A stretch of 64,000 bases of DNA from Chryseobacterium sp. ISL-80 (lineage in GTDB: Bacteria; Bacillota; Bacilli; Bacillales; Cytobacillaceae): assembly GCA_018613055.1 (NCBI GenBank), contig JAGGQZ010000009.1:248001-312000 (forward strand), given 5' to 3'. The notes under the pieces are model-generated. The model was not told where the DNA came from and did not search any database. It saw only the letters and a program-made list of their open reading frames with translations. The position numbers were made by a program, and so were the translations under genes. Shown here piece by piece: positions 33,952 through 43,028 of this stretch (the stretch's first letter is position 1; each line of letters opens with the position of its first letter).

Positions 33952-33995
33952 AAAACTGAATATTTTGTATTTAATTCAAATCAGGAGGTGTCAGC

Positions 33996-34775
33996 TTGAG
34001 GTTTACAGAAACGGTAGCGCTTATTACAGGAGCCGGAAGCGGGATAGGAAAGGCAGCTGCTTCTAGACTCGCAGCAGAAGGTGCAAAAGTGATTTTGGTA
34101 GGAAGAACAAAATCAAAGCTAGAAGCAGCAGCTAAAGAAATAAACATTGCCCATAAACTCCCGAGAGCAGAAATTTTCCCTGCAGATGTGACCAATGAGG
34201 AAGACATCAGCGAATTAGCCGACTATGTCCAAGAACAATTTGGAGACTTGCACGTCCTCGTTAACAATGCGGGCGGCTCGGTCCATTCGAAAATCATGGA
34301 CACATCGTCAAGCGACTGGGATTTTGTCCAAAATACGAATCTTAGAAGTGTATTTCTTGTATCAAAACTACTAGGCGGTTTCATGGCAGACAAGGCCAAT
34401 CTGGAAGAAGGGAAGTTTCAAAGCCGGTCCATTGTAAATGTCGCCTCGTTATCGGGACACCAAGCCGGCGCTCATATTCCTCATTATAGTGCTGCAAAAG
34501 CCGGTGTCATCAATTTTACTAGAGCATTGGCTCTGGAATTATCTCCGTTCGGAATCAGGGTCAATTCTGTATCCCCTGGTTTTGTGGAAACACCTTTAAC
34601 GGAGGAAGGCATGAAGAATGAACAATTTGTGAAGGCGATCAGGAAAAATACCGCGATGAAACGAGCTGGCAGGCCTGAAGAAATCGCAAGTGTCATCACT
34701 TTTCTTGCATCACAGGAAGCGTCCTATATGACGGGGTCAGATGTCCTGGTCGATGGCGGATGGTTAATTAAATAG
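33996..34775 (+). CDS. Short-chain dehydrogenase/reductase
   Basis: A 259-residue SDR: TGAGSGIG (11-18), NNAG, and YSAAKAG catalytic Tyr/Lys. The family includes 3-oxoacyl reductases and 2,4-dienoyl-CoA-type reductases. TTG start at 33996 has an excellent AGGAGG site. Part of the run 33550-38570 with gaps under 50 nt. Confidence 0.87.
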   Translation: MRFTETVALITGAGSGIGKAAASRLAAEGAKVILVGRTKSKLEAAAKEINIAHKLPRAEIFPADVTNEEDISELADYVQEQFGDLHVLVNNAGGSVHSKIMDTSSSDWDFVQNTNLRSVFLVSKLLGGFMADKANLEEGKFQSRSIVNVASLSGHQAGAHIPHYSAAKAGVINFTRALALELSPFGIRVNSVSPGFVETPLTEEGMKNEQFVKAIRKNTAMKRAGRPEEIASVITFLASQEASYMTGSDVLVDGGWLIK

Positions 34776-34797
34776 ATAATTCGAAAGGGTGAACGAT

Positions 34798-35589
34798 ATG
34801 ACAGAAGTTAAAACAAGTGATCATTTAATTGTAAACAGTAGCGGCCCGGTCCTTTCATTGACGCTTAACAGGCCAGAGAGCCTGAATGCTTTCAGTCCGG
34901 AAATGATCCTCGGACTGACAGATGAAATCCGTAAGGCCCAAGAGGACCCCAATGTCAAAGTAATCGTGCTGTCTGGCTCTGGCCGATCCTTCAGTGCCGG
35001 GGGCGATGTGAAGACGATGGGACAGGCAAATGCCGTCGGCGTTTATGACCATATCGGCAAATTGAATGAATGTATTCTCACCATTAAGAATACTGAGAAG
35101 CCAATCATCGCTGCAGTACATGGTTTTGCTGCCGGCGCTGGCTTTAACCTCGCATTGGCATGTGATTTGATCATCGCTGCGGACGACAGCAAATTTGCCC
35201 TGAGCTTTTCCCAGGTAGGCCTGGTCTCCGATGGCGGCGGTTCCTATTTTGTCCCGAGACTGGTAGGGCCGCATCTGGCTAAACAATTTATGTTCACCGC
35301 AGAACCTATTCCAGCAGAACGCTTGTATCAGCTCGGAGTCATCAACTACCTGGTGCCATTGGAAAACCTTCAAGAGGAAACGTTAAAACTGGCCGGCAAG
35401 CTAGCCAATGGGCCAACACGGACGTATGGCATGATCAAGAAGCTGGTGGACCATTCAATGACCGCAACTTTAGAGGAAATCCTTGAGCAAGAGCGGATTA
35501 CCCAGACGATGATGGTTTCAACAGAGGACCATCAAGAAGGAATCGCAGCATTTAAGGAAAAAAGGAAACCTAAATTTACAGGCAACTGA
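34798..35589 (+). CDS. Enoyl-CoA hydratase/isomerase family protein
   Basis: A 263-residue crotonase. GRSFSAGGDVKTM and AAVHGFAAGAGFNLALACDLIIA form the CoA oxyanion hole. FSQVGLVSDGGGSYF has Asp/Gly in the catalytic strip: of the two catalytic Glu of classic hydratases neither is clearly present, so it may act as an isomerase, as in PaaG-like enzymes. ATG 34798 is chosen because the upstream GTG (34789) is part of the Shine-Dalgarno. Confidence 0.88.
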   Translation: MTEVKTSDHLIVNSSGPVLSLTLNRPESLNAFSPEMILGLTDEIRKAQEDPNVKVIVLSGSGRSFSAGGDVKTMGQANAVGVYDHIGKLNECILTIKNTEKPIIAAVHGFAAGAGFNLALACDLIIAADDSKFALSFSQVGLVSDGGGSYFVPRLVGPHLAKQFMFTAEPIPAERLYQLGVINYLVPLENLQEETLKLAGKLANGPTRTYGMIKKLVDHSMTATLEEILEQERITQTMMVSTEDHQEGIAAFKEKRKPKFTGN

Positions 35590-35600
35590 GGAGGATCATG

Positions 35601-36575
35601 ATGAAAGCAATTCAATTCACAGAATACGGCGGACCAGAAGTACTGCAGACAGTCGAACTGGAACGGCCAATACCAAAAGGGCAACAAGTATTGATTGAAA
35701 TCCATGCGATTGGCGTTAATTATGCTGACACTGCGAGAAGAGAAGGCCAGTATGTCGTACCTACTAAACTGCCATTTATTCCTGGAGCAGAAATTGCCGG
35801 TGTAGTAGTTGAAGCTGGGGAAACAGTAACGAATGTAAAGCCTGGTGACCGCGTTGTGACGCTGATTGAATCCGGAGGCTATGCAGAGTATGCCCTGGCC
35901 GACAGCCGCGGCCTGATCCCCATGCCGGACAATATGGAATTTGAGCAGGCAGCCGCACTGCCGCTGCAGGGATTGAGCGCCTATCACATTCTCAAAACGA
36001 TGGGGCGCCTGGAAAAAGGTGAAACAGTTTTAGTCCATGCTGCAGCCGGAGGTGTTGGCACTCTTGCTGTCCAACTTGCCAAGCTATTAGGCGCTGGCAA
36101 AGTAATAGCAACCGCTAGCAATCAGGAGAAACTGGCGCTCGCAGCTGATATGGGAGCGGATGTTTTAATAAATTATACGGAACCGGGATGGGAAGAAAAG
36201 GTGCTGGAAGCGACCGGCGGCAAAGGGGTGGATGTCGCCCTGGAAATGGCTGGCGGCGAGATTTTCAATAAGACGCTGAAATGCCTTGCTACATTTGGCC
36301 GTCTTGTCATTTACGGCGTTGCAAGCGGAGAGCAGAGCAGGTTTTATCCATCATCTTTGATGGCCAGGAACCAATCTGTCATTGGTTTTTTCCTGCCGCA
36401 AATCATGAGAAAGCCGGCATTGATTCAATCAAGCATGGCAGAAATGCTCAGGTTTATATCTGAGGGGCATCTAAAGCTGACAATCGGTGGTGTTTACCCG
36501 CTCGGTCAGGCAGCAGAAGTCCACCGCCTTTTACAGTCCCGGAAAACGAAAGGAAAGCTGATTTTAAAACCTTAA
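35601..36575 (+). CDS. NADPH:quinone oxidoreductase-like MDR enzyme
   Basis: A 324-residue zinc-free medium-chain dehydrogenase. It shows IGVNYADTARREG, the Rossmann motif AAAGGVGTLAVQLAKL and no structural zinc Cys cluster. The family reduces quinones or the double bond of enoyl-CoA and enones. GAGGAGG favours the second of two adjacent ATGs (35601). Confidence 0.88.
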   Translation: MKAIQFTEYGGPEVLQTVELERPIPKGQQVLIEIHAIGVNYADTARREGQYVVPTKLPFIPGAEIAGVVVEAGETVTNVKPGDRVVTLIESGGYAEYALADSRGLIPMPDNMEFEQAAALPLQGLSAYHILKTMGRLEKGETVLVHAAAGGVGTLAVQLAKLLGAGKVIATASNQEKLALAADMGADVLINYTEPGWEEKVLEATGGKGVDVALEMAGGEIFNKTLKCLATFGRLVIYGVASGEQSRFYPSSLMARNQSVIGFFLPQIMRKPALIQSSMAEMLRFISEGHLKLTIGGVYPLGQAAEVHRLLQSRKTKGKLILKP

Positions 36576-36591
36576 AAAGGGGTGCAGCAGT

Positions 36592-37590
36592 ATGGCAATG
36601 ATCAATACGGTAACCGGTCCAATTCAAGCAGAACAATTGGGAAAAACTTTGATTCATGAACACTTTATCTTTGGCTATCCAGGCTTCCAGGGCGATGTGA
36701 CGCTAGGTGCTTTCAATGAGGAGGCAGCTTTGGAAGAGGCAATCAACATTGCCAGGCATATACAGAGCTTCGGTGTCCAGACTGTCGTCGATCCGACACC
36801 AAATGAATGTGGCAGAAACCCGGAATTTTTAAAGAAAATATCTGAGGCGACCGGACTTAAGATCATCTGTGCAACAGGCTATTATTATGAAGGCGAAGGA
36901 GCAACACCCTATTTCAAATTCAGGCAGGCATTGGGTACAGCTGAAGAAGAAATCTACGAAATGTTCAAGAAAGAGCTTACCGAGGGCATTGCCGGTACTG
37001 GAATCAAGCCAGGAGTCATCAAATTGGCTTCAAGCAAAGACGAAATCACAGAATACGAAAAAATGTTCTTCCGTGCGGGTGCGCGTATCCAGCAGGAAAC
37101 AGGAGCTGTGATCTTGACCCATACACAGGAAGGTACAATGGGTCCCGAACAGGTTCGACTATTGATGGAAAATGGAGCGGATCCAGGAAAAATCATCATT
37201 GGCCATATGTGCGGGAATACCGACCCTGAATACCACAAACAAGTGCTTGACAAGGGTGTCAGGATCGGCTTTGACCGCTTTGGAATCCAGGGGATGGTGG
37301 GAGCACCATTCGATCAGCAGCGTGTACAAACTCTTCTTGCTTTGCTTACTGCAGGTTATGAGAACCAGATCTTACTGGCCCATGATACTGTGAATATCTG
37401 GCTCGGCCGTCCTCCTGTTATGCCTGAACAGGCAGCAAAAATCATGGAGAACTGGCAGCCAGGCCACATTTTCACCAATATCCTGCCGCAGCTGAGGGAA
37501 AACGGTGTGTCCGAGACACAAATCGATAAGATGCTTGGCGGAAATGCAATTGGGTTATTCAAGGGATCTTCCGTAAAAGTAATTTCCTAG
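36592..37590 (+). CDS. Phosphotriesterase-family hydrolase, lactonase candidate
   Basis: A 332-residue amidohydrolase-fold enzyme of the PTE group. The binuclear metal set is visible: H22 and H24 (IHEH), carboxylated Lys K144 (GVIKLA), H177 (THTQEG), H205 (IGHMCGN) and D265 (LAHDT). Phosphotriesterase-like lactonases open N-acyl-homoserine or gamma/delta-lactones. In this acyl-CoA context opening of a lactone to a hydroxy acid is a reasonable role, but it is an inference. GGGGTGCAGCAGT precedes ATG. Confidence 0.85.
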   Translation: MAMINTVTGPIQAEQLGKTLIHEHFIFGYPGFQGDVTLGAFNEEAALEEAINIARHIQSFGVQTVVDPTPNECGRNPEFLKKISEATGLKIICATGYYYEGEGATPYFKFRQALGTAEEEIYEMFKKELTEGIAGTGIKPGVIKLASSKDEITEYEKMFFRAGARIQQETGAVILTHTQEGTMGPEQVRLLMENGADPGKIIIGHMCGNTDPEYHKQVLDKGVRIGFDRFGIQGMVGAPFDQQRVQTLLALLTAGYENQILLAHDTVNIWLGRPPVMPEQAAKIMENWQPGHIFTNILPQLRENGVSETQIDKMLGGNAIGLFKGSSVKVIS

Positions 37591-37625
37591 AATACTTTGA
37601 TTCTATAAGAAAGGGGCGATGACCT

Positions 37626-38570
37626 ATCCATAAAATCATACCACTTACTCTGGATTCGCCTTTTTCTGAAGGAATCGTTGTCGTATACGCGGTTCTGGGC
37701 GAAACAGCAACACTCATCGATACAGGCAATCCGGGTGAGAAATCCTTTTACCAGCTCAAATCACTTTTAAAAGAACATAAACTGGCATTTAGTGATTTTG
37801 ATCATATGATTGTTACACATATGCACACGGACCATTCTGGCGGTGTCAGTCTGATTCAAGAGGAAGCCGGACTCCCGGTTTATGTACATGAGCTAGCCGA
37901 ACCGGTGATCACCGGAGGCGAAACAGAGTTTAATAGACTAAACGATTTTTTTAATGATTTCATCAGACAGTGTGGAGCGGATCCTTCCGTTCATCAGCAT
38001 GCCCGTAAATACAAAGAAGAAATCTGGCGTGATGTCCATTATATTAGCGAAGGGGAAGAAGTCTACATAGGAGGAAAACCTTACAAGGTCCTGCATGTTC
38101 CCGGCCATAGCCAGACGGATATCCTGCTGGTAAATGAACAAAAAGGAATTACCTTTGTTGGTGACCATATTATCCCAGAGCTTGCCGTTAATGCTTTTAT
38201 TGAGCCTCCTCCGTCTGGAAAGAAAGAACGGCCTGCTCCATTGATCCAGTATAGGGATTCACTGCGTCGGTCCAGAGATCTCCAACTCGGAAAGTGTTAC
38301 TCCGGACATGGAAAACCTTTTACGGGACATATTGAACTGATTGATAAAAGATTAGACCAACACGATACTCGCTGCCAGCAGATCCATCGACAGTTGAAGG
38401 AGCGGGATAAGAATGTTTATGAGATTTGCCAGGAAGTCTACCCGCATCTTAAAGGGGCGATTGTTTTTCTCGGACTCTCGCAAATCCAGGGGCATCTAGA
38501 TTTGATGGAATCACGAAATGAGGTGATGAAAGAGAAACGAAACTCCATTTTTTATTATCGATTGCTGTAA
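37626..38570 (+). CDS. Metallo-beta-lactamase-fold hydrolase, start codon abnormal
   Basis: The MBL fold is complete in sequence: strand IIPLTLDSPFSEGIVVVYAV, then LIDTGNP, metal motif THMHTDHSGG, and VPGHSQTDI with later GDH and GHG. Reading from the first ATG (37806) would cut off the first ~60 residues of the fold, which are clearly coding upstream. The only start in frame near the AAAGGGG (37611-37616) is ATC at 37626. Alternatively a one-base shift after ATG 37619 (M-T-Y...) would give a normal start. Length 314 residues if ATC is used. Related enzymes include lactonases and thioesterases. Confidence 0.75.
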   Translation: MHKIIPLTLDSPFSEGIVVVYAVLGETATLIDTGNPGEKSFYQLKSLLKEHKLAFSDFDHMIVTHMHTDHSGGVSLIQEEAGLPVYVHELAEPVITGGETEFNRLNDFFNDFIRQCGADPSVHQHARKYKEEIWRDVHYISEGEEVYIGGKPYKVLHVPGHSQTDILLVNEQKGITFVGDHIIPELAVNAFIEPPPSGKKERPAPLIQYRDSLRRSRDLQLGKCYSGHGKPFTGHIELIDKRLDQHDTRCQQIHRQLKERDKNVYEICQEVYPHLKGAIVFLGLSQIQGHLDLMESRNEVMKEKRNSIFYYRLL

Positions 38571-38612
38571 AGTCGCTAGGCCTATCTTTCTTTTTGAAAA
38601 GGAGAGGGTTAT

Positions 38613-40130
38613 ATGAAGCTTGCAGAACTACTTGAAAACAATATCAGCGAATATGGTGAATACCCATTTATTTTTTATCAGGATCAGCAGTTTACCAATG
38701 TGGAAACAAAAAAATATGCTGACCAGATCGCAAATGGTCTTAGGAAGCTCGGCGTCGAAAATGGTGACAGGGTTGTCGTCTGTATGCCGAACAATCCAGA
38801 AGTGATTTTCTCCTATCAGGGAATTACAAGAAGCGGTGCCGTGATCGTCCCAATCATGTTCACCCTTCACCCAAAGGAAATCCAGTATATTATAAAAAAT
38901 TGCCAGGCTAAAGTTGTGATTGCCTCTGCTTATACGGCAGAAAACATGAAGAAGGCCATCGCGGAGCTCGAAGTGAAACCGCTCCTTGTTGTAACTGATC
39001 TTCCAGGCAGCGATGAGATGGTCAATCTATATGATCTTATGTCGGTGAATTCAACTAACAACGAAGACAATGTCCATGAAAATGATACCGCTGTCATTTT
39101 ATACACCTCGGGAACGACCGGAAATCCAAAAGGCGTTCTGTTGACCCACAAAAATCTCTACACCAATGCCGTTAACTCTGCAGCCCATAATGAAACCGAC
39201 AGAGGCGTCACGATCGGCGTCCTCCCGTTAGCGCACGTATACGGCCTGACCATCTCGAATACGTGCTACATAACGGGAAGCTCTGTTGTCGTCTTCTCAA
39301 GATTTGATCCACAGGAAATTTTTAAAGCCATAGAGACATACAAAGTTCGATCCTTCTCAGCAGTGCCTGCCATGATTCATGCTTTGGTAGGAAGTCCACA
39401 GGCTGATCTATATGATACTTCCTCTCTGGAATGGATCGGTTCCGGCTCGGCACCATTGCCAATAGCACTGTTGAATGGCTTTCGGCAAAGATTTGGTGCG
39501 AAGGTATTGGAGGGCTATGGATTATCGGAAGCTGCCCCTATCGTGACCGCACATAATAAAAAAATCGCCATAAAGCCTGGCTCTGTTGGAATCCCGATTC
39601 CAGGGGTCCAGATAAAAATCATTAATGACGAGGGCAGCGAGGTGCCGACCGGAGAAGTTGGTGAACTGCTCGTTTCCGGTGACAACGTAACGCCCGGATA
39701 TTATCAGAACAAAGAAGAAACAAACCGTGTCATTAAGGGGGGATGGCTGCATACTGGCGACATGGCGAGAGTTGATGAAGATGGATATCTTTTTATCGTC
39801 GACCGGAAAAAAGATCTGGTCATCAGGGGCGGTTTCAATATCTATCCCCGTGATATTGAGGAGCTTCTTAATGCACATGAATCTGTCTCGGAAGCGGCTG
39901 TCGTAGGCGTTCCTGATGAAAGGATGGGTGAGGAAATTGTTGCGTGTGTAGTGAAAAAACCGGAAGCCAATCCATCAGAGGAGGAACTGATTCAATACTG
40001 CCAGGATCACCTAGCCAGGAATAAGACACCAAAGAGGATTATTTTCATGGAATCCTTGCCACGCAATGGTGTCGGTAAAATTCTTAAAATTAGACTAAGA
40101 GAAGCTGCTGCAAATATCCATACACATTAA
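38613..40130 (+). CDS. Acyl-CoA synthetase (fatty-acid--CoA ligase family)
   Basis: A 505-residue ANL enzyme. YTSGTTGNPKGVLLTH is canonical, with EGYGLSEAAP, HTGDMARVDEDG, DRKKDLVIRGGFNIYPRDIE and the catalytic Lys in NGVGKILK. It is shorter than the two other synthetases here and may prefer shorter or branched acids. Starts 42 nt after the MBL gene with GGAGAGGG. Confidence 0.92.
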   Translation: MKLAELLENNISEYGEYPFIFYQDQQFTNVETKKYADQIANGLRKLGVENGDRVVVCMPNNPEVIFSYQGITRSGAVIVPIMFTLHPKEIQYIIKNCQAKVVIASAYTAENMKKAIAELEVKPLLVVTDLPGSDEMVNLYDLMSVNSTNNEDNVHENDTAVILYTSGTTGNPKGVLLTHKNLYTNAVNSAAHNETDRGVTIGVLPLAHVYGLTISNTCYITGSSVVVFSRFDPQEIFKAIETYKVRSFSAVPAMIHALVGSPQADLYDTSSLEWIGSGSAPLPIALLNGFRQRFGAKVLEGYGLSEAAPIVTAHNKKIAIKPGSVGIPIPGVQIKIINDEGSEVPTGEVGELLVSGDNVTPGYYQNKEETNRVIKGGWLHTGDMARVDEDGYLFIVDRKKDLVIRGGFNIYPRDIEELLNAHESVSEAAVVGVPDERMGEEIVACVVKKPEANPSEEELIQYCQDHLARNKTPKRIIFMESLPRNGVGKILKIRLREAAANIHTH

Positions 40131-40155
40131 AACTGGTAATCAAGGAGGAATACAA

Positions 40156-41049
40156 ATGGAGCAGAGAACGATTTTAACGACAAGCAAGCGGGGGCTGCAA
40201 GTGGATTCATTCCCGTTCCGCCTCTATCAAAAAGCGAAGAAGTTTGGAATCTGGAATCCTGCAGATATTGATTTTACCCAGGATCAAAAAGATTGGAAGC
40301 AGCTGAACACCGAACAGCAAAATGATATTCTACGGCTTATTTCGCAATTCCAGGCCGGTGAGGAAGCTGTCACACTCGACCTGCTGCCGCTGATCATGGC
40401 TATCGCCAAGGAAGGCAGGCTGGAGGAAGAGATGTTCCTAACAACCTTCCTGTTTGAAGAAGCCAAGCACACCGAGTTTTTCAGGCTTGTTCTGAACGCT
40501 TTGGGAGCAACAGACGACCTTTCAGGACACCATACTGAGACTTACAAAACGATATTTTATGAAATTTTGCCAACGACGATGGATCGCCTGCTGACTGACC
40601 AATCACCCGAAGCCATCGCCGAAGCAGCCACCGTCTATAACATGTTTGTTGAAGGAGTACTTGCCGAAACCGGCTATTATTCCTTCTATCAAAATCTCGA
40701 AACACTCGGCCTGATGCCAGGACTTCTTAAGGGAATCGGTAATTTGAAAAGGGACGAGTCAAGACATATCGGTTATGGAACCTTCCTGCTGCAAAGATTG
40801 ATCTGTGAGCACCCGCATCTGTACGAATATGTTGAAGGAAAAATGCAAGAGCTGACTCCGCTCGCGATCCGCTTGAACCAGGAGGGCTTCCGTGACAAGG
40901 ATGTGAGCACATTTGGAAACCAGATTGAAGATACAATGAACTTTACATTAAAACAGCTTTCAGTCCGGATGGAAATACTCTCGAGAGCAAGAGGGAAGCG
41001 GATCGAAGAGATTTATAGAGTATCTGAGACTGAAATGGGGGTTTTGTAA
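40156..41049 (+). CDS. R2-like ligand-binding oxidase (R2lox)
   Basis: A 297-residue ferritin-like di-metal protein of the ribonucleotide reductase R2 superfamily, without an R1 partner nearby. Expected ligands are E69, E102, H105, E166, E201 and H204. V72 and Y161 match the positions that form the Val-Tyr ether cross-link in the Geobacillus and Mycobacterium R2lox proteins with a Mn/Fe cofactor (remembered numbering 72/162). Characterised R2lox proteins hold a long-chain fatty acid at the metal site, and their physiological reaction is unknown. Placement in an acyl-CoA operon fits a C-H oxidation of an acyl substrate (inference). AAGGAGG before ATG. Confidence 0.85.
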   Translation: MEQRTILTTSKRGLQVDSFPFRLYQKAKKFGIWNPADIDFTQDQKDWKQLNTEQQNDILRLISQFQAGEEAVTLDLLPLIMAIAKEGRLEEEMFLTTFLFEEAKHTEFFRLVLNALGATDDLSGHHTETYKTIFYEILPTTMDRLLTDQSPEAIAEAATVYNMFVEGVLAETGYYSFYQNLETLGLMPGLLKGIGNLKRDESRHIGYGTFLLQRLICEHPHLYEYVEGKMQELTPLAIRLNQEGFRDKDVSTFGNQIEDTMNFTLKQLSVRMEILSRARGKRIEEIYRVSETEMGVL

Positions 41050-41166
41050 GGAAAACTTACTATGTTTTTTTAGGGATAAGCCATCAAATGACACAGTGGT
41101 GTCAGGTATTTCCGTAACTAATGAAACAAGCCATCTAAAAAACCTATAGGTGTCCTTAAAAACCGG

Positions 41167-41400
41167 TTACTGGTAAACCAAGTTTCCAATAATCCCTATT
41201 GGTGACGCGATAATCCAGTTACTGGTAAACAGAGGTTCCAATAAGCTCTATTGGTAACCCGATAATCCAGTTACTGGTAAACCGAGGTTCCAATAAGCCC
41301 AATTGATGACCCGATAATCCAATTACTGGTAAACCGAGGTTCCAATACGCCCTATTGGTGACGCTATAATCAAGATTATGTTAAATAAGGACTCCAATAG
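41167..41400. repeat. 52-bp tandem repeat array with paired inverted repeats
   Basis: TTACTGGTAAAC recurs at 41167, 41219, 41271 and 41323, an exact 52-bp period, with decayed units on both sides (through about 41400). Every unit carries two inverted repeats: CCAATA-N5-TATTGG (weakened in one copy) and CCAGT-T-ACTGG across the unit boundary (CCAAT in the last). No ORF spans it. It fills most of the 420-nt gap between the R2lox and aldehyde dehydrogenase genes; no terminator was seen there. Confidence 0.85.
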
Positions 41401-41469
41401 GATCTTCTTCAATGATTTAGTAACTAGTTTTTTAATAAATTTATATAAACCCAATAAGGAGGGCGCAAA

Positions 41470-42999
41470 ATGACTGTCAATGTCGATGTAAAAACATTTT
41501 CTTTATTCATTAATGGAAAGTGGGAGGCTGCGAGCAGCCAGGAAACATTTGATGTCTTTAATCCAGCTACCGGGGAATTAGTGGCACGAGTGGCAAAAGG
41601 AAATGCAACGGATGTGGACAGAGCAGTAGATGCGGCTAGGAAGGCTTTCGATGAAACCGACTGGAAGGATATGAAGCCGAAGGACAGATCGAAGGTGTTA
41701 TACGCTATTTCTTATCAAATTGCTGCACATGCTGAAGAACTTGCTTACCTCGAAGCCATCAGCTCGGGCGGTACCATAAGGAGGATTGGGGCAAACGACA
41801 TCCTGCAAATGGTTGATTTGTTCCAGACATTGGCCAAGTTTGTGGAAGAGTACCCATTTTCGGAAACGCTTCCAATTCCGCCGTTCCCTGGACCGGCTCA
41901 CAATTTTATCTGGCGCGAGCCAATAGGCGTTTGCGCAGCAATCACACCATGGAATCTACCGATGATGATTGCGACTTGGAAAATCGCACCAGCCTTGGCG
42001 ATGGGCAACACGATTGTGGTCAAGCCTGCGAGCTATACACCGTTATCGACGATGAAGCTAGCTGAAATCATTTCCCAGGTCGTGCCTCCAGGAGTCATAA
42101 ACGTCGTCACTGGACCAGGTGCCGAAGTTGGTGAAACGCTGGCAAGCCATCCAAAGGTCGATAAGGTTGCTTTTACAGGGTCGACTGAAGTCGGACGCAA
42201 GGTAATGCAGCTAACTGCAGGGACGGTTAAAAATACAACACTCGAGCTAGGCGGGAAATCTCCAAACATCATCCTCGAGGATGCCGACTTAAGCATCGCA
42301 CTGCCTGGAAGTTTATTTGGAGTGTTTTTGCATTCCGGGCAGCTTTGTGAATCAGGGACGAGGTTATTTGTGCCTGACCATTTACATGATGTGATTGTGG
42401 AAAACCTCGTAAAGCTGGCTGGCAAAATCAAGCTTGGCAATCCGCTTGATCCAGCTACTGATGTTGGTCCGATCATTTCACAGAAGCAAAAAGAAACCAT
42501 CTTATCCTATATCGAAGCGGGCAAAGCAGAAGGTGCAACACTCGTATGCGGCGGACACGAACGAAAGGTGGCCGGCTGCGAAAATGGCCACTTCATCGAA
42601 CCGACGATTTTCACGAATGTCACAAATGATATGAAAATCGCCCGTGAGGAAATCTTCGGACCGGTGCTGTCTGTTATTCGATACACCGATTTGGATGATG
42701 CAATCAGGATGGCGAATGATTCAATCTATGGGCTTGCTGCCGGAGTATGGACACAGGATGTCAATAAAGCATATGACGTCGCACGCAAGCTGCAGGCAGG
42801 AGTTGTCTGGATCAACGACTGGCATATGCTGCGCAATGATGCTCCGTTTGGCGGCTACAAACAAAGCGGAATCGGCCGCGAGATGGGTAAGCATTCACTT
42901 GATGCTTACACGCAGGTCAAGCATGTACACACTTCCATGGTACCAGAAGTTCATAAGCGTTCATGGTATGGCTTGCTGCTTTCCGACAGTGCTGAATAA
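41470..42999 (+). CDS. NAD(P)-dependent aldehyde dehydrogenase
   Basis: A 509-residue ALDH. TPWNLPMM with the Asn of the oxyanion hole, KPASYTP cofactor site, E259 (LELGGKSPN) and catalytic C293 (SGQLCESGT) are all present. Oxidises an aldehyde to the acid that an acyl-CoA synthetase can then activate. An iron alcohol dehydrogenase follows 29 nt later, together giving alcohol to aldehyde to acid. AAGGAGGGCG before ATG. Confidence 0.93.
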   Translation: MTVNVDVKTFSLFINGKWEAASSQETFDVFNPATGELVARVAKGNATDVDRAVDAARKAFDETDWKDMKPKDRSKVLYAISYQIAAHAEELAYLEAISSGGTIRRIGANDILQMVDLFQTLAKFVEEYPFSETLPIPPFPGPAHNFIWREPIGVCAAITPWNLPMMIATWKIAPALAMGNTIVVKPASYTPLSTMKLAEIISQVVPPGVINVVTGPGAEVGETLASHPKVDKVAFTGSTEVGRKVMQLTAGTVKNTTLELGGKSPNIILEDADLSIALPGSLFGVFLHSGQLCESGTRLFVPDHLHDVIVENLVKLAGKIKLGNPLDPATDVGPIISQKQKETILSYIEAGKAEGATLVCGGHERKVAGCENGHFIEPTIFTNVTNDMKIAREEIFGPVLSVIRYTDLDDAIRMANDSIYGLAAGVWTQDVNKAYDVARKLQAGVVWINDWHMLRNDAPFGGYKQSGIGREMGKHSLDAYTQVKHVHTSMVPEVHKRSWYGLLLSDSAE

Positions 43000-43028
43000 A
43001 AAACTAAAATAATAATGAGGTGAAAAGG

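Noticed and set aside
41167-41400. Possible CRISPR array
   Set aside because: Units are contiguous 52-bp tandem copies with no unrelated spacers, and no cas gene is present in the window.
42033-42500. 155-codon ORF antisense to the aldehyde dehydrogenase
   Set aside because: Shadow frame within a well-supported enzyme gene.
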